Source: Spirochaetaceae bacterium (lineage in GTDB: Bacteria > Spirochaetota > Spirochaetia > B11-G9). From it: a stretch of DNA of 64,000 bases. The position numbers and the translations under genes were made by a program. Of this stretch, positions 25,601 to 34,301 are shown piece after piece; the first letter of the stretch is position 1; the number at the start of each line of letters is the position of its first letter. Below the pieces are notes generated by a model. The model saw only the letters and a program-made list of their open reading frames with translations, had not been told where the DNA came from and ran no database searches. The stretch lies in assembly GCA_015493635.1 (NCBI GenBank), contig WGCU01000032.1:1-64000 (forward strand), written 5' to 3'.

Positions 25601-26815
25601 ACGTTCAAGGATGAGTGGTTTTCCTTCAGGAAGCAGAGCATCTCCTCAGGAATATCCCTGGAGACTATTCTTGATCTGCTTCTTGCTGATATGAAGTTTC
25701 AGTCAGAGAATGACGGCGACGGGGGATACCACCTGAAGCTTGTTCAGACAGGGCTTGGATCGAATCTTGATTCAAATTATTATCTTGTTCCTTCAGGAAC
25801 ATCTTTTAAAATAGCGGCAACCGATAATGACAGGGTGCTCGTCGGTTCCGTTGTTGAAATGCTGGATAAGGAGGGGAAGGACTCCAGAGCGAAGGTGTGG
25901 CTGGACTGGTTTATAAAGGATTACAGTATCTTTAACCGCAGCAGTGACGACCCGCTCTACGGACATCCGGTACAGAAGTTCTGGAAGCGCCACGGAAAGC
26001 GTTCGGCAGCGGAAATACCCTATGCTGCCGCGGCGATTGAGGTGATGGACAAGCGTCTTGCTGCACACGCGGTCTCTGTTCTTGAAAAGGGCAGGGTAAA
26101 AGCATCTCCGGTGGAACGAGTCCGGGCTTTTGATTATGCCTTGTATTTCGGTTACCAGACGCTGGAAAACGTATCAATGATGTACCGGAGCGCGAAGGAA
26201 CTTTATAACAGTTATCCTGATTCCGGTTTCGCATGGTCCTCATATCTCGATGCACTTCTGCGGACTAACAGAGGAGCGGAACTGGTGAAGGTAGCTAATC
26301 AACGGCTTAAAGAAGATCCTTCAGACAGTATTTCGGTAAATATGCTTATTAATTACTATTTTTCGAAGATGAATTTTGAGAAGGTTGATGAAATTTTTAA
26401 TAAACAGATACAAGCAAACAGGGAGTCCGCCCGATTGTACAATGCCGTGGCATGGATGGACCTTTTTAAGAAAACCTATGATAAAAAAGGGCTTGAATAC
26501 GCCCGGAAGGCGGTTAATCTGTCGGGAAGCAATAATGAAGCCATACTTCATACCCTTGCTTCCCAGTATGCTGAAGCCGGCAGATGCCGGGAAGCGCGGA
26601 AAACCCTTGATGAGGTTATCCATCTCTCAGGGAACGATACCCCCTCTTCCGATGACTGGTATGTTCTTGGCCGGATTGCCGAGGAGTACGGTATGCGTGA
26701 GACAGCAGAGAAGTACTATAAGAAGGTGGAGAAACCCAAACTGCAGGTGGAACGCTATGATTCCGCATACGTTCTTGCGGAACGGCGGTTAGGAATTATG
26801 AAAAAAGGAAAGTGA
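22688..26815 (+). CDS. DUF3857/transglutaminase-like TPR lipoprotein
   Basis: About 1375 residues. The lipoprotein signal MKKIYGAAAFLLILFAAGC has a lipobox ending at Cys19, so the protein should be anchored to a membrane facing the periplasm. A DUF3857 domain (about 60-240) is followed by a transglutaminase-like domain with Cys in GDCKDK (~345), His in GFNHAIVYV (~389) and Asp in FIDPTSEF (~404). Tetratricopeptide repeats start at about 660 and continue, with breaks, to the end (e.g. LGDDARKAALKAVSLDPKSA, EYGMRETAEKYYKK). The catalytic triad is present; the substrate is unknown. GGAG lies before ATG 22688; an upstream ATG at 22634 would spoil the signal peptide. Confidence 0.87.
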   Translation: MKKIYGAAAFLLILFAAGCASFSGIAVPGNAGKAAEPWERLPFKASYRELNTAADKAVLKEEKGVRVLLHQGNFTFDDSGSLESRFTWVYKILDQSGIENWSSTQVAWTPWNQTRPEIKVRVTNPDGKSYFLLKKDIVERSERSESTNIYSDRMILRAPFPRVMVGSIIEEEITLHDSLPRFDTGITKTWYFKGANPMLMSRVIINVPRNLPFRYRVFKNTTLKPVVKTLENAKQYSFEYTHVPPAKAIEPGIPIDESHWMKLAFSTGESWNKVAVVYNTLVEKTLADSDFTSDMKEVTLSKDAFKSAVAITQWLNKKIRYTGLELGENSIVPTLPEKTLSRGFGDCKDKAVIVTGMMRKAGFDAHVALLSAGTSEDISPDLPGLGGFNHAIVYVGGKNPFFIDPTSEFSYNGYLPLGDQGRLALVIDPRTTTVTRTPVSVSKDNRTVKDITYTMKDTGYADVAESITYYGGDDSYYRSRYLYSKKKDLEKSFDDYIKAAYRFGKREALTYSNPDDFSKPFHVSLKISGVGRGVTEEVTGFVAIMQAEMVNRLPDVFQYKNDDDKPRKNKYSFYQPFVYTKRYIINPPTGFVPRKVPQSEFIKLGTVSLSKKYNVTGNRVEAVFVLDSGKKIISAAEFEKTKKAVLAFKEEKPVILNFEHIGYKLLSEGDYKGSIQEFKKYCDLEKDKAIPRIRLAGALLQAGLGDDARKAALKAVSLDPKSAAAQAKLAWVLQHDGLGRRFMPGFDRAGAVAAYKAAIKLDPDNWLYHANLAILYEYDETGLRYTAGSNLDDAIEQYKAVGSKLAEKGMELNLITDYFYSGQFKELLKLLDKVKNRNTVSLYRIVSYAAMGNMASAFSEAEKSADAGAKRKLLSSAGDMLIRIRKYHEAAQLFTEAAKGSDDALSLETRASTFEKTIPYEKITFNLSNPEDIVRKYFKELYMSKGKNFGGIQKLVTEDFYKKGMNSEDNSTFKDEWFSFRKQSISSGISLETILDLLLADMKFQSENDGDGGYHLKLVQTGLGSNLDSNYYLVPSGTSFKIAATDNDRVLVGSVVEMLDKEGKDSRAKVWLDWFIKDYSIFNRSSDDPLYGHPVQKFWKRHGKRSAAEIPYAAAAIEVMDKRLAAHAVSVLEKGRVKASPVERVRAFDYALYFGYQTLENVSMMYRSAKELYNSYPDSGFAWSSYLDALLRTNRGAELVKVANQRLKEDPSDSISVNMLINYYFSKMNFEKVDEIFNKQIQANRESARLYNAVAWMDLFKKTYDKKGLEYARKAVNLSGSNNEAILHTLASQYAEAGRCREARKTLDEVIHLSGNDTPSSDDWYVLGRIAEEYGMRETAEKYYKKVEKPKLQVERYDSAYVLAERRLGIMKKGK

Positions 26816-26821
26816 TTTTTC

Positions 26822-26850
26822 TTGACTCTTTATCTATATATGGTTATCTA
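26822..26850 (+). promoter_or_regulatory. promoter of the thioredoxin / thioredoxin reductase pair
   Basis: TTGACT (26822-26827) and TATCTA (26845-26850) are 17 bases apart, and the surrounding sequence is strongly AT-rich (TATATATGGTTATCTATATATA). It lies 27 bases before the thioredoxin-like ATG. Confidence 0.5.
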
Positions 26851-26876
26851 TATATAAACTATTGAAAGGAGTTACT

Positions 26877-27224
26877 ATGACCTTAGATACAAATTTGAAG
26901 CACGTGACATCAGGTGCTGAGCTTAACGAACTTATCACGGAAAATGAAAATGTAATGGTCTGCTGCGGTAGAATGGGACCGATGTGTGTTCCTGTATACG
27001 CAGTAATGGAAGAACTTGAGAAATCAGGGGAATATGATAACGTCGTATTCCGGGATATGCTTTTCGATGACCCCGAGGCAGCTGTTATCCGGAATCTTCC
27101 GGAATGCCGTTCTTTCAGGGGGCTTCCCTTTACCATTTACTATAAAAACGGGAAGGTTGCCAAAGCTACCTCAAGTCTTCAGTCAAAAGAACAGGTTACT
27201 TCTATTTTAAAAGAAGTATTCTAA
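26877..27224 (+). CDS. thioredoxin-like protein with unusual cysteine motif
   Basis: The 115 residues have a thioredoxin-like outline (VMVCCGRMGPMCVPVYAVME, then NVVFRDMLFDD, then GLPFTIYYKNGKVAKA with the cis-Pro). In place of WCGPC the active region reads CCGRMGPMC: Cys29, Cys30 and Cys37. The same pattern is known in thioredoxin-like proteins of amino-acid-fermenting anaerobes. The gene is 9 bases upstream of trxB and surely forms an operon with it, so TrxB is its likely electron donor. AAAGGAG precedes ATG 26877. A role in supplying electrons to the neighbouring selenium/purine pathway is an inference from position. Confidence 0.78.
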   Translation: MTLDTNLKHVTSGAELNELITENENVMVCCGRMGPMCVPVYAVMEELEKSGEYDNVVFRDMLFDDPEAAVIRNLPECRSFRGLPFTIYYKNGKVAKATSSLQSKEQVTSILKEVF

Positions 27225-27233
27225 GGAAAAACA

Positions 27234-28166
27234 ATGAAAAGCTACGATGCTATTATACTCGGAGCAGGACCGGCAGGATTAACTGCCGGTATTTATCTCT
27301 CAAGAGCAAAACAGAAGGTTCTTATTCTTGATTCAGGAACCGGCGGAGGACAGGTAATGCTGACTCATGCGGTAGCAAACTATCCTGGTATGCCGGAAAC
27401 CTTCGGATATAAACTGGCTTCCGGAATGAAAGAACAAGCGGTCAGTTTTGGCTGTGAGATTCTGACAAATCAGGAAATATCAGCAATGGATCTGAAAAGT
27501 ACAGATAAGACGATAACTGCCGGCGGTGAAACGTACAAAGCTGCTTCGGTTATTGTTGCTGTCGGTGGAAAACCGCGGACCCTTGGACTGGAATCCGAAA
27601 AAAGGTTTCAGGGAACCGGTATTTCGTACTGTGCTACTTGTGATGGAGACTTTTTTACCGGTGAGGATATTGTTGTTATCGGGGGAGGTAATTCAGCTCT
27701 CGAAGAAGCTGTTTCCCTTACCCAGTACGCAAAATCAGTTACGATCGTTCATCAGTTTGATCACTTTCAGGGATACGCCCATGCCATTAAAGCGGCGGAT
27801 GAAAATCCTAAAATATCGTTTATTATGGAATCTGTTGTTGAAGAATTTCTTGGTGATGAAGCGCTGACCGGGGTAAAAATAAGAAGTAAAAAAACGGGGG
27901 AGGTTACAACCCTCAAGGTAACGGGAGTATTTATCTTTATCGGTTACGTACCGTCAACAGAGCCCTTTGCCGATATTCTAGAATTGAACAACAGAAAAGA
28001 AATTATTACTGATGAAGATATGGCGACAAACATTCCCGGGGTTTTTGCCGCGGGGGATGTCCGGGCAAAAAAATTCCGCCAGATAACCACTGCCGTCAGT
28101 GACGGTACCATTGCGGCATTAGGCGCCATGGATTACATGCACGGTCCGGATCCGGATAAACTGTAA
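27234..28166 (+). CDS. trxB: thioredoxin reductase
   Basis: The 310 residues form the low-molecular-weight thioredoxin reductase: FAD site GAGPAGLTAG near residue 10, redox pair CATCDGD (Cys133, Cys136), NAD(P) site VIGGGNSALEEA near 157, and the second FAD motif GVFAAGDVR near 270. The NADPH-specific HRRxxxR element is not obvious here (the strand reads SVTIVHQFDHFQ), so another donor such as a ferredoxin or NADH, as in some anaerobic enzymes, cannot be excluded. It follows the thioredoxin-like gene with 9 bases between, and the terminator at 28181 closes the operon. Confidence 0.9.
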   Translation: MKSYDAIILGAGPAGLTAGIYLSRAKQKVLILDSGTGGGQVMLTHAVANYPGMPETFGYKLASGMKEQAVSFGCEILTNQEISAMDLKSTDKTITAGGETYKAASVIVAVGGKPRTLGLESEKRFQGTGISYCATCDGDFFTGEDIVVIGGGNSALEEAVSLTQYAKSVTIVHQFDHFQGYAHAIKAADENPKISFIMESVVEEFLGDEALTGVKIRSKKTGEVTTLKVTGVFIFIGYVPSTEPFADILELNNRKEIITDEDMATNIPGVFAAGDVRAKKFRQITTAVSDGTIAALGAMDYMHGPDPDKL

Positions 28167-28180
28167 CAAAACAAAACACA

Positions 28181-28217
28181 AAAAAACGGCAGGCTTTAAC
28201 AGCCTGCCGCTCTTTTT
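28181..28217. terminator. bidirectional terminator between trxB and the thrC-like gene
   Basis: CGGCAGGCT and AGCCTGCCG form a 9-bp stem with a five-base loop. The stem is preceded by AAAAAA and followed by CTCTTTTT, so it can end transcription from either side. Confidence 0.85.
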
Positions 28218-28234
28218 CTATCCCTGCTAAAAAA

Positions 28235-29455
28235 TTATGAAAACAGCTTTTTTACAGCCTCAATTGTCGGTTCGATGGAGGGCGGGATGGAAACCGCGTC
28301 TTCCACTGCCTTAAGATCTTTAAATCCTGTTCCCGTTAACAGAATAACAACGGACGCGTCTTTGTCAAACATCCCTTTCCCGGCATCTTTTCTAAAAGCA
28401 GCCCAGGCGGCACTAGCCGCGGGTTCAGCAAAGACTCCGGCTTCTTTTGCCAGTTCAAGCTGTGCTTCAAGAATCGCTTCATCGGTTATTTCCGTAGCCC
28501 AGGAACCGCTTTCATTGATGTACCGGACAGCCATTCTGCCGTTAGCCGGGGAGGAAACCGAGATGGAATCCGCCTTGGTGGAAGCTGAAGGTATGGTATT
28601 CATCTTTCCGGTTTTCCATGCCTGACTTATGGCATTACTTTTTGTTGACTGGGCACAGATAATCTGCGGCACTTTCGGAATAAGCCCTGCTTCTTTAAGA
28701 TCATGGAACCCCTTGTACACTCCCGCGTAGATAACTCCGTCACCGACGGGAACATAGATAATATCGGGGGCTTTTCTTCCTAACTGATTGAACAGTTCGA
28801 TTGAAATAGTCTTTTTCCCCTCTACCGTCATGGGATTAAAGGCCGTATTTCTGTTGATACCGCCGAAAGCCTTTGAATACTCAATGGACAATGCAAAGGC
28901 ATCATCGTACGTTCCCTTTACCGGGACAACAGTCGCACCATAAAGTACGGACTGAAGCAGTTTTGCTTTTGGTGCGGTTTCCGGTACAAAGAGCACGATG
29001 TTCAATCCGTAAGCCGCTCCCGCGCAGGCCATTGCCGAACCGGCATTACCGGTGGAAGCAAGGGCTATGGTGTTTTCACCGAAGTGAAGCGCCTGGGCAG
29101 CTACAAGCTGGGACGCACGGTCCTTGAAAGAGCCTGACGGATTTGCACCATCGTTTTTCAAAAGTACATTTTTAATACCCAGAGTATCAGCAAGCCTTTT
29201 TGGTGCAATGAGCGGTGTATTCCCTACGGGATACACCGCGGCATCGGGTACCGGGTACGGAGAGAAATCTCCGGGAGTAACGGCGTCCCTGTGGGCAAGG
29301 GATGCAAGATAGGCTTTATCCAGTACTGTTACCAGATTACCCCTCTGCATTTCTCCCTGCTCAAGGGCTTTTTCTGAACATGCAGGGCACCGGTACATAA
29401 TAGTATCCGATGCATATTCTTTCCCGCAGTCGTTGCAGACATATTTAAAATTCAT
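28235..29455 (-). CDS. thrC: threonine synthase-like PLP enzyme with zinc ribbon
   Basis: The 406 residues form a fold-type II PLP enzyme of the threonine synthase group. An N-terminal zinc ribbon (CNDCGKEYAS...YRCPACS) is followed by the PLP-lysine motif NPSGSFKDR near residue 107, STGNAGSA (phosphate/carboxylate loop) and the glycine loop LLTGTGFKD. Real threonine synthases make threonine from O-phosphohomoserine. Its place, 17 bases downstream of another PLP enzyme and divergent from ygfK, suggests instead an amino-acid lyase or ammonia-lyase role in purine breakdown, where ygeX usually stands. No other threonine-pathway gene is near. The strong GGAGG precedes ATG 29455. The family is certain, the substrate is not. 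Confidence 0.75.
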   Translation of the reverse strand: MNFKYVCNDCGKEYASDTIMYRCPACSEKALEQGEMQRGNLVTVLDKAYLASLAHRDAVTPGDFSPYPVPDAAVYPVGNTPLIAPKRLADTLGIKNVLLKNDGANPSGSFKDRASQLVAAQALHFGENTIALASTGNAGSAMACAGAAYGLNIVLFVPETAPKAKLLQSVLYGATVVPVKGTYDDAFALSIEYSKAFGGINRNTAFNPMTVEGKKTISIELFNQLGRKAPDIIYVPVGDGVIYAGVYKGFHDLKEAGLIPKVPQIICAQSTKSNAISQAWKTGKMNTIPSASTKADSISVSSPANGRMAVRYINESGSWATEITDEAILEAQLELAKEAGVFAEPAASAAWAAFRKDAGKGMFDKDASVVILLTGTGFKDLKAVEDAVSIPPSIEPTIEAVKKLFS

Positions 29456-29472
29456 ACAGGATCCTCCAGTAC

Positions 29473-30936
29473 TTACAGAAGTCCTACTTCTTTGTTGAAA
29501 TCATCAATAAGAGCATCTATTTTATCGGTAAGAGCCTGAATGTTTGTCCAGTATTTCTTGTCGTACCACTGTTTGTTTATCCCTTCATAGGTTTTGTCCT
29601 GCTGTTCGATCCAGGTGTAGTATTTAAGGTTATGGATCCGTTTCCGTTCCAGGTATGTCAGTTCAAGGGTATTGTCTGTTACCTGACCCATAATGCTCCG
29701 TGCATACACTGCGGCGGCATCTTCAGAAGTAAATGCACCCTGTGCCTTGTTCATTTCATCAAGACGTGATGTGTACATAGCTTCCGAGTCGGTAAGTACG
29801 GTAACAATAACATCATCTTCGTCAAGTTCGTAGTATTTTGCTACCTTGATTGCGGAAAGTACATTGGCAATACCGGAAATACCAAGAAGAGGCAGTTTTT
29901 TAATGACATCCTGTGAAAGACCCTTCTTTGCAAGGTACGCCTGTCCCTCTTTATCATTGAAGAGACGGAGAATATCCATACAGTCGTTATCATCAATGGC
30001 AGTAACCATATCGGTATTACGAACATTGTGTATCCACGGCACATGCTTGTCGCCGATTCCCTCAATTCTGTGGCCGCCGAAACCGTTGTTAAGAAGGGTA
30101 GGACACTGAAGCGCTTCCCCCGCTACCACTTTTACATTGGGAAATACCTGTTTCAGGTAATCACCCGCGCCGATTGTTCCCGCTGAACCGGTTGTAGAGG
30201 TAAATGCTTTCAGCTGATCTTTGCTTATATTTTCCTTATCAAGAAGATCTTCAAAGGCCCTTCCTGTTACATTGTAGTGCCACAGATAGTTTCCAAACTC
30301 ATCAAACTGGTTGAAGATAACGATATCGTCTCCCCGTTCTGCATCAAGTTCATTACATTTGTCAAAGATCTCCTTAACATTGGACTCACATCCGGGAGTG
30401 GCAATAACCTCACCGGCAATCTTTTTCAGCCAGTTAAACCGTTCAGCACTCATCTCTTCAGGGAGAATTGCTATGGATTCACAACCGAGAAGCACGGAAT
30501 TGTACGCTCCGCCCCGGCAGTAGTTCCCTGTTGAAGGCCATACCGCTTTCTGGCGGGTGGAATCGAAGTTTCCGGTAACAAGTGCAGGAGCAAGGCATCC
30601 GTAGGTAGCTCCGACTTTGTGGGCGCCTGTAGGAAAGTACTTACCTACCAGGGCAAATATTCTCGCTTTGACACCGGTAAGCTCTTTCGGTATTTCTATA
30701 TAGTTAACATCACCGAACAATCCGCCTTTCTCTGTGGGCTCGTTTCTCCAGGTAATTCTGAACAGGTTGGCCGGGTCGACATCCCAGAGACCGATATTTT
30801 TTAATTTCTCTTTTATTTTTTCAGGTACAAGGTCCGGGTTTATCATCTGTTTTGTCGTTGGTAGAATAATCCCTTTTTCACGGCACCGTTCAATATTCTT
30901 TTGCCGGGCTTCTTTATGCATGGTTAAATCAATCAT
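29473..30936 (-). CDS. PLP-dependent beta-family enzyme linked to the selenium/purine locus
   Basis: The 487 residues form another fold-type II PLP enzyme, with TGAHKVGATYG holding the probable Schiff-base lysine near residue 108, STGNYCRGGAYN as the phosphate-side loop, and TGSAGTIGAGDY as a glycine-rich loop. In genomes with YgeW/YgeY clusters a protein of this kind is annotated only as 'PLP-dependent protein subunit beta'. The reaction is unknown; beta-elimination or ammonia-lyase chemistry is an inference. ATG 30936 is chosen: GAGGAAAAAGG lies just before it and the 47 codons upstream encode an unlikely hydrophobic leader. First gene of a two-gene operon with the thrC-like gene. Confidence 0.78.
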   Translation of the reverse strand: MIDLTMHKEARQKNIERCREKGIILPTTKQMINPDLVPEKIKEKLKNIGLWDVDPANLFRITWRNEPTEKGGLFGDVNYIEIPKELTGVKARIFALVGKYFPTGAHKVGATYGCLAPALVTGNFDSTRQKAVWPSTGNYCRGGAYNSVLLGCESIAILPEEMSAERFNWLKKIAGEVIATPGCESNVKEIFDKCNELDAERGDDIVIFNQFDEFGNYLWHYNVTGRAFEDLLDKENISKDQLKAFTSTTGSAGTIGAGDYLKQVFPNVKVVAGEALQCPTLLNNGFGGHRIEGIGDKHVPWIHNVRNTDMVTAIDDNDCMDILRLFNDKEGQAYLAKKGLSQDVIKKLPLLGISGIANVLSAIKVAKYYELDEDDVIVTVLTDSEAMYTSRLDEMNKAQGAFTSEDAAAVYARSIMGQVTDNTLELTYLERKRIHNLKYYTWIEQQDKTYEGINKQWYDKKYWTNIQALTDKIDALIDDFNKEVGLL

Positions 30937-31106
30937 CCTTTTTCCTCTCTTTATAAATAATTTAAAAATAAGTAATAATTTTTGTATAGCAACCCTAATA
31001 TACATCAAATTACGCTCACGCGCAATATGCAAAGGTAAAAAAACAAGAAAAAATAAAAATAATGTTAAAAATTGCATAAAACCGCAGTTTTTTTATAAAT
31101 TGGTTC

Positions 31107-31134
31107 TTGCAAATATCGTAATTTGGTATATTAT
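31107..31134 (+). promoter_or_regulatory. probable promoter of the ygfK operon
   Basis: TTGCAA (31107-31112) and TATTAT (31129-31134) are 16 bases apart in an AT-rich 227-base divergent region between the PLP operon and ygfK. AAAGGGG precedes the ygfK ATG. No operator palindrome was clear. Confidence 0.45.
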
Positions 31135-31163
31135 AAAAGGTAAATTATCATAAAGGGGTTAGT

Positions 31164-34100
31164 ATGAGTGATGTTATGAGACCTGTTCCGTTCAGGGAAC
31201 TTGTTTTAAGAATTTTTAAAGAATATCAGCAAAGCAGAACGATATTCGGTATCCATGAAACACAGTTTTTTAAAAAGAGTAATAAAAAAAGCCTGACAAT
31301 TTTCGGAGAAACGAGTCAGACACCGCTTGGTCCCGCGGCAGGTCCCCATACACAGCTTACACAGAATATAATAACGTCCTATCTTACGGGAGGACGGTTC
31401 TTTGAACTGAAAACGGTACAGATACTTGATACACTGGAAGTGGAAAAGCCGTGCATAGACGCGGAAGATGAATGTTTTAATACAGAGTGGTCAACTGAGT
31501 TTACCCTGGTAAAGGCGTATGAGGAATACGCGAAAGCCTGGGTTATTCTTTATCTGTTGGAGAGTTTGTTTGATTTGAGTTTGACTTCCGGACGCTCCTT
31601 TATCTTTAATATGAGTGTCGGGTATGACCTTGCAGGAATTAAAAACAAGAGGGTTGATACCTATATCGGGGACATGATGGATTCCTCCTCCAATACTACC
31701 TTTAAAGGCTATCTGCAGGAAGCCGAAGCCCTTATAGCAGACGGATCTTTTCTGGAGGGAACCGGCCTTGAAGGAAAGCTGCAGCAGCTTAAGGATGTTC
31801 CGTCCCGGATACCCGCACAGATGTGTAATCAGATTACCCTTTCAACCATGCACGGCTGTCCCCCAAAAGAGATTGAGGATATCTGTCATTACATGCTGAC
31901 GGAGAAAAAGCTCCATACCTTTGTAAAACTTAATCCAACTCTTCTCGGATTTGACAGGGTCCGCTCAATTCTTGACAGCCTCGGATTCGATTATGTCGGC
32001 CTGTCAGAAGAAGCTTTTTCCCATGATCTTCAGTACAGTGATGCGAAGGGGATGCTTCACCGTCTTTTTGATACGGCAAAACATGAAGGGCTTGAGTTCG
32101 GTGTAAAACTTACCAACACCCTTGGTTCGATTAATAACAAAGGGGTGCTGCCCGGAGATGAGATGTACATGTCAGGAAGAGCGCTTTATCCGCTTTCCAT
32201 CAATCTGGCGGCAGTTCTTTCAAAGGAATTTGACGGCGATCTTCCTGTTTCCTATTCCGGCGGAGCTTCACAGGTAAATGTGGAAAAGATTTTCGCATCA
32301 GGTATACGTCCTATAACCCTTGCCACCGATCTGCTTCAGCCCGGCGGTTATCTGCGGCTGAAAGAGATGGCTGACCTCCTGGAATCATCCGGTTCCTGGG
32401 ATATGAAAAAGATTGATGTTGAAAAACTTCAGAAACTGGCCGCGGAAGCACTTGAAACAGATTATACAAAGAAGGAATGGCGGGGACATGACAAGGCGGA
32501 GGTTGATGAGGAACTGCCAATCTTTGACTGCTACGTGGCTCCCTGTGTTGTCGCGTGTCCGATACATCAGGATATCCCCGAGTATATTAAACTTGCCGGA
32601 GAGGGCAGGTACACCGAAGCGGTGGAGCTTATCTACGAACGCAACGCCCTGCCTTCCATAACCGGACATATATGCTCGCATCAGTGTCAATACAGCTGTA
32701 CGCGTCTGGACTATGAGGGAACAGTACAGATCCGGGAAATCAAGAAAATTGCTATTGAGAACGGGTTTGAAGATTTTAAAAAGAAATGGACCAGACCGGA
32801 GCTTGATAAAGATAAAAAGGTGGCCGTTATCGGGGCAGGTCCCGCGGGACTTTCTTCCGCGTACTTTCTCGCAAGAGAGGGGTACGAGGTAACCGTTTTT
32901 GACAAGCATGAATCAGCCGGCGGTGTTGTTAACCACGTTATTCCCCAGTTCAGAATTACCGAGGAGGATGTTCTCCATGATATCCGCTTTATTGAAGCCC
33001 ACGGTGTTACGTTTGTCTTTGGAGCGGCACCGGAAATTGATATAAAAAAACTGAAAAATGAAGGGTTTGGTTATATTATTCTTGCTGTCGGTGCTGAAGG
33101 AGTTCGTGCTTTTCCCCTTAAGGGAGATAATAAAAACATACTTCCCTCGTTTCAATTTCTTCAGGATTTTCACAAGGATCCCGCAAAAATCAGTCTTGGT
33201 AAACAGGTTGTTGTTGTCGGTGCCGGAGATACGGCCATGGATGCCGCCCGTGCAGCAAAGCGCGTAAACGGCGTAGAAAAAGTAACGGTTGTATACCGGA
33301 GAGCTGAAGAGCAGATGCCTGCAAGTCCCGAGGAATATGAGGAAGCAATGGAAGACTCTATCCCCTTTATGTGGCTCAGGAACCCTGAAACTTTCAATGC
33401 TGACGGAACGCTTACGCTTCGTGTTATGGAACTTGGAGAACCGGATGAGGGCGGCAGAAGACGTCCTGTTCCAACGGATAAAACGGAAACCATTCACGCT
33501 GATATGCTCATCCCCTCAATCGGGGAAACGGTCGATACCGGACTTCTTAAAGAAGCGGGTTTTACCCCTGATGCACGGGGCCGGTTTAAAACTGACAATG
33601 ATCTGCAGCTTTCAGGAGAGGGGGTCTTCCTTATCGGTGACGGCAGAACAGGTCCTTCCACGATCGTTCAATGTATTGCCGAAGGAAGAAAAGCGTCGGA
33701 CACCATCTGTAGAAAGGATAACCCGGACTGGACAAGAAGAGTATCTTTCTCATTCCTGAAGGATCTTAAAAACAATCAGGAAATACTGGACAAGAAGGGT
33801 GTTCTCAAACCCGCCCTGGACAGAAAAACTGCGTACGATGTATCTGAATTCGCAAAAACCGAAGCAGCCCGGTGCCTGCAGTGTAACTATATCTGCAACA
33901 AGTGTGTGGATGTCTGTCCGAACAGAGCTAACGTCAATCTTGCCATAGACGGGTTTAAGGATGAATACCAGATAATTCATATTGATGCCTACTGTAACGA
34001 ATGCGGGAACTGTGCAACCTTCTGTCCCTATAACGGGAAACCGTACAAAGACAAGTTTACCGTTTTTTCCAGGATGGATGATTTTGAAAACAGTACCAAC

Positions 34101-34292
34101 CCCGGCTTTTATGTAAGCGGGAAGGATGTAACCCTGCGGCTGGCGGAAACAGTCTATAAGCTCTCCATCGATGATGCGGGGAACCTTTCAGGAACTAAAG
34201 AGCCGTCCCACAGTGATTATCCTGATGTAAAGCGGGTTGTCGCAGCCATCTATACCAAATACAATTACCTGCTCGGTCCGGTAGAGGAATAG
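31164..34292 (+). CDS. ygfK: putative selenate reductase subunit / purine-locus oxidoreductase YgfK
   Basis: The 1042 residues carry three parts. A dihydroorotate-dehydrogenase-like TIM barrel fills the N-terminus to about 430 (QITLSTMHGCPPKEIEDI). A GltD-like flavoprotein covers about 450-870, with Cys-rich CVVACPIHQ and CSHQCQYSC, FAD site VIGAGPAGLSSA near 553 and NADPH site VVGAGDTAMDAA near 685. A two-cluster ferredoxin closes the chain (CNYICNKCVDVCP near 907, CNECGNCATFCP near 944). YgfK was named for selenate reduction in E. coli but is conserved in anaerobic purine/urate-degrading clusters with ssnA, ygeY and ygeW. It should move electrons between NAD(P)H, flavins and Fe-S proteins in the cytosol. 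First gene of a long operon; ssnA follows after 9 bases. Confidence 0.92.
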   Translation: MSDVMRPVPFRELVLRIFKEYQQSRTIFGIHETQFFKKSNKKSLTIFGETSQTPLGPAAGPHTQLTQNIITSYLTGGRFFELKTVQILDTLEVEKPCIDAEDECFNTEWSTEFTLVKAYEEYAKAWVILYLLESLFDLSLTSGRSFIFNMSVGYDLAGIKNKRVDTYIGDMMDSSSNTTFKGYLQEAEALIADGSFLEGTGLEGKLQQLKDVPSRIPAQMCNQITLSTMHGCPPKEIEDICHYMLTEKKLHTFVKLNPTLLGFDRVRSILDSLGFDYVGLSEEAFSHDLQYSDAKGMLHRLFDTAKHEGLEFGVKLTNTLGSINNKGVLPGDEMYMSGRALYPLSINLAAVLSKEFDGDLPVSYSGGASQVNVEKIFASGIRPITLATDLLQPGGYLRLKEMADLLESSGSWDMKKIDVEKLQKLAAEALETDYTKKEWRGHDKAEVDEELPIFDCYVAPCVVACPIHQDIPEYIKLAGEGRYTEAVELIYERNALPSITGHICSHQCQYSCTRLDYEGTVQIREIKKIAIENGFEDFKKKWTRPELDKDKKVAVIGAGPAGLSSAYFLAREGYEVTVFDKHESAGGVVNHVIPQFRITEEDVLHDIRFIEAHGVTFVFGAAPEIDIKKLKNEGFGYIILAVGAEGVRAFPLKGDNKNILPSFQFLQDFHKDPAKISLGKQVVVVGAGDTAMDAARAAKRVNGVEKVTVVYRRAEEQMPASPEEYEEAMEDSIPFMWLRNPETFNADGTLTLRVMELGEPDEGGRRRPVPTDKTETIHADMLIPSIGETVDTGLLKEAGFTPDARGRFKTDNDLQLSGEGVFLIGDGRTGPSTIVQCIAEGRKASDTICRKDNPDWTRRVSFSFLKDLKNNQEILDKKGVLKPALDRKTAYDVSEFAKTEAARCLQCNYICNKCVDVCPNRANVNLAIDGFKDEYQIIHIDAYCNECGNCATFCPYNGKPYKDKFTVFSRMDDFENSTNPGFYVSGKDVTLRLAETVYKLSIDDAGNLSGTKEPSHSDYPDVKRVVAAIYTKYNYLLGPVEE

Positions 34293-34301
34293 GAGAGCAT
34301 C

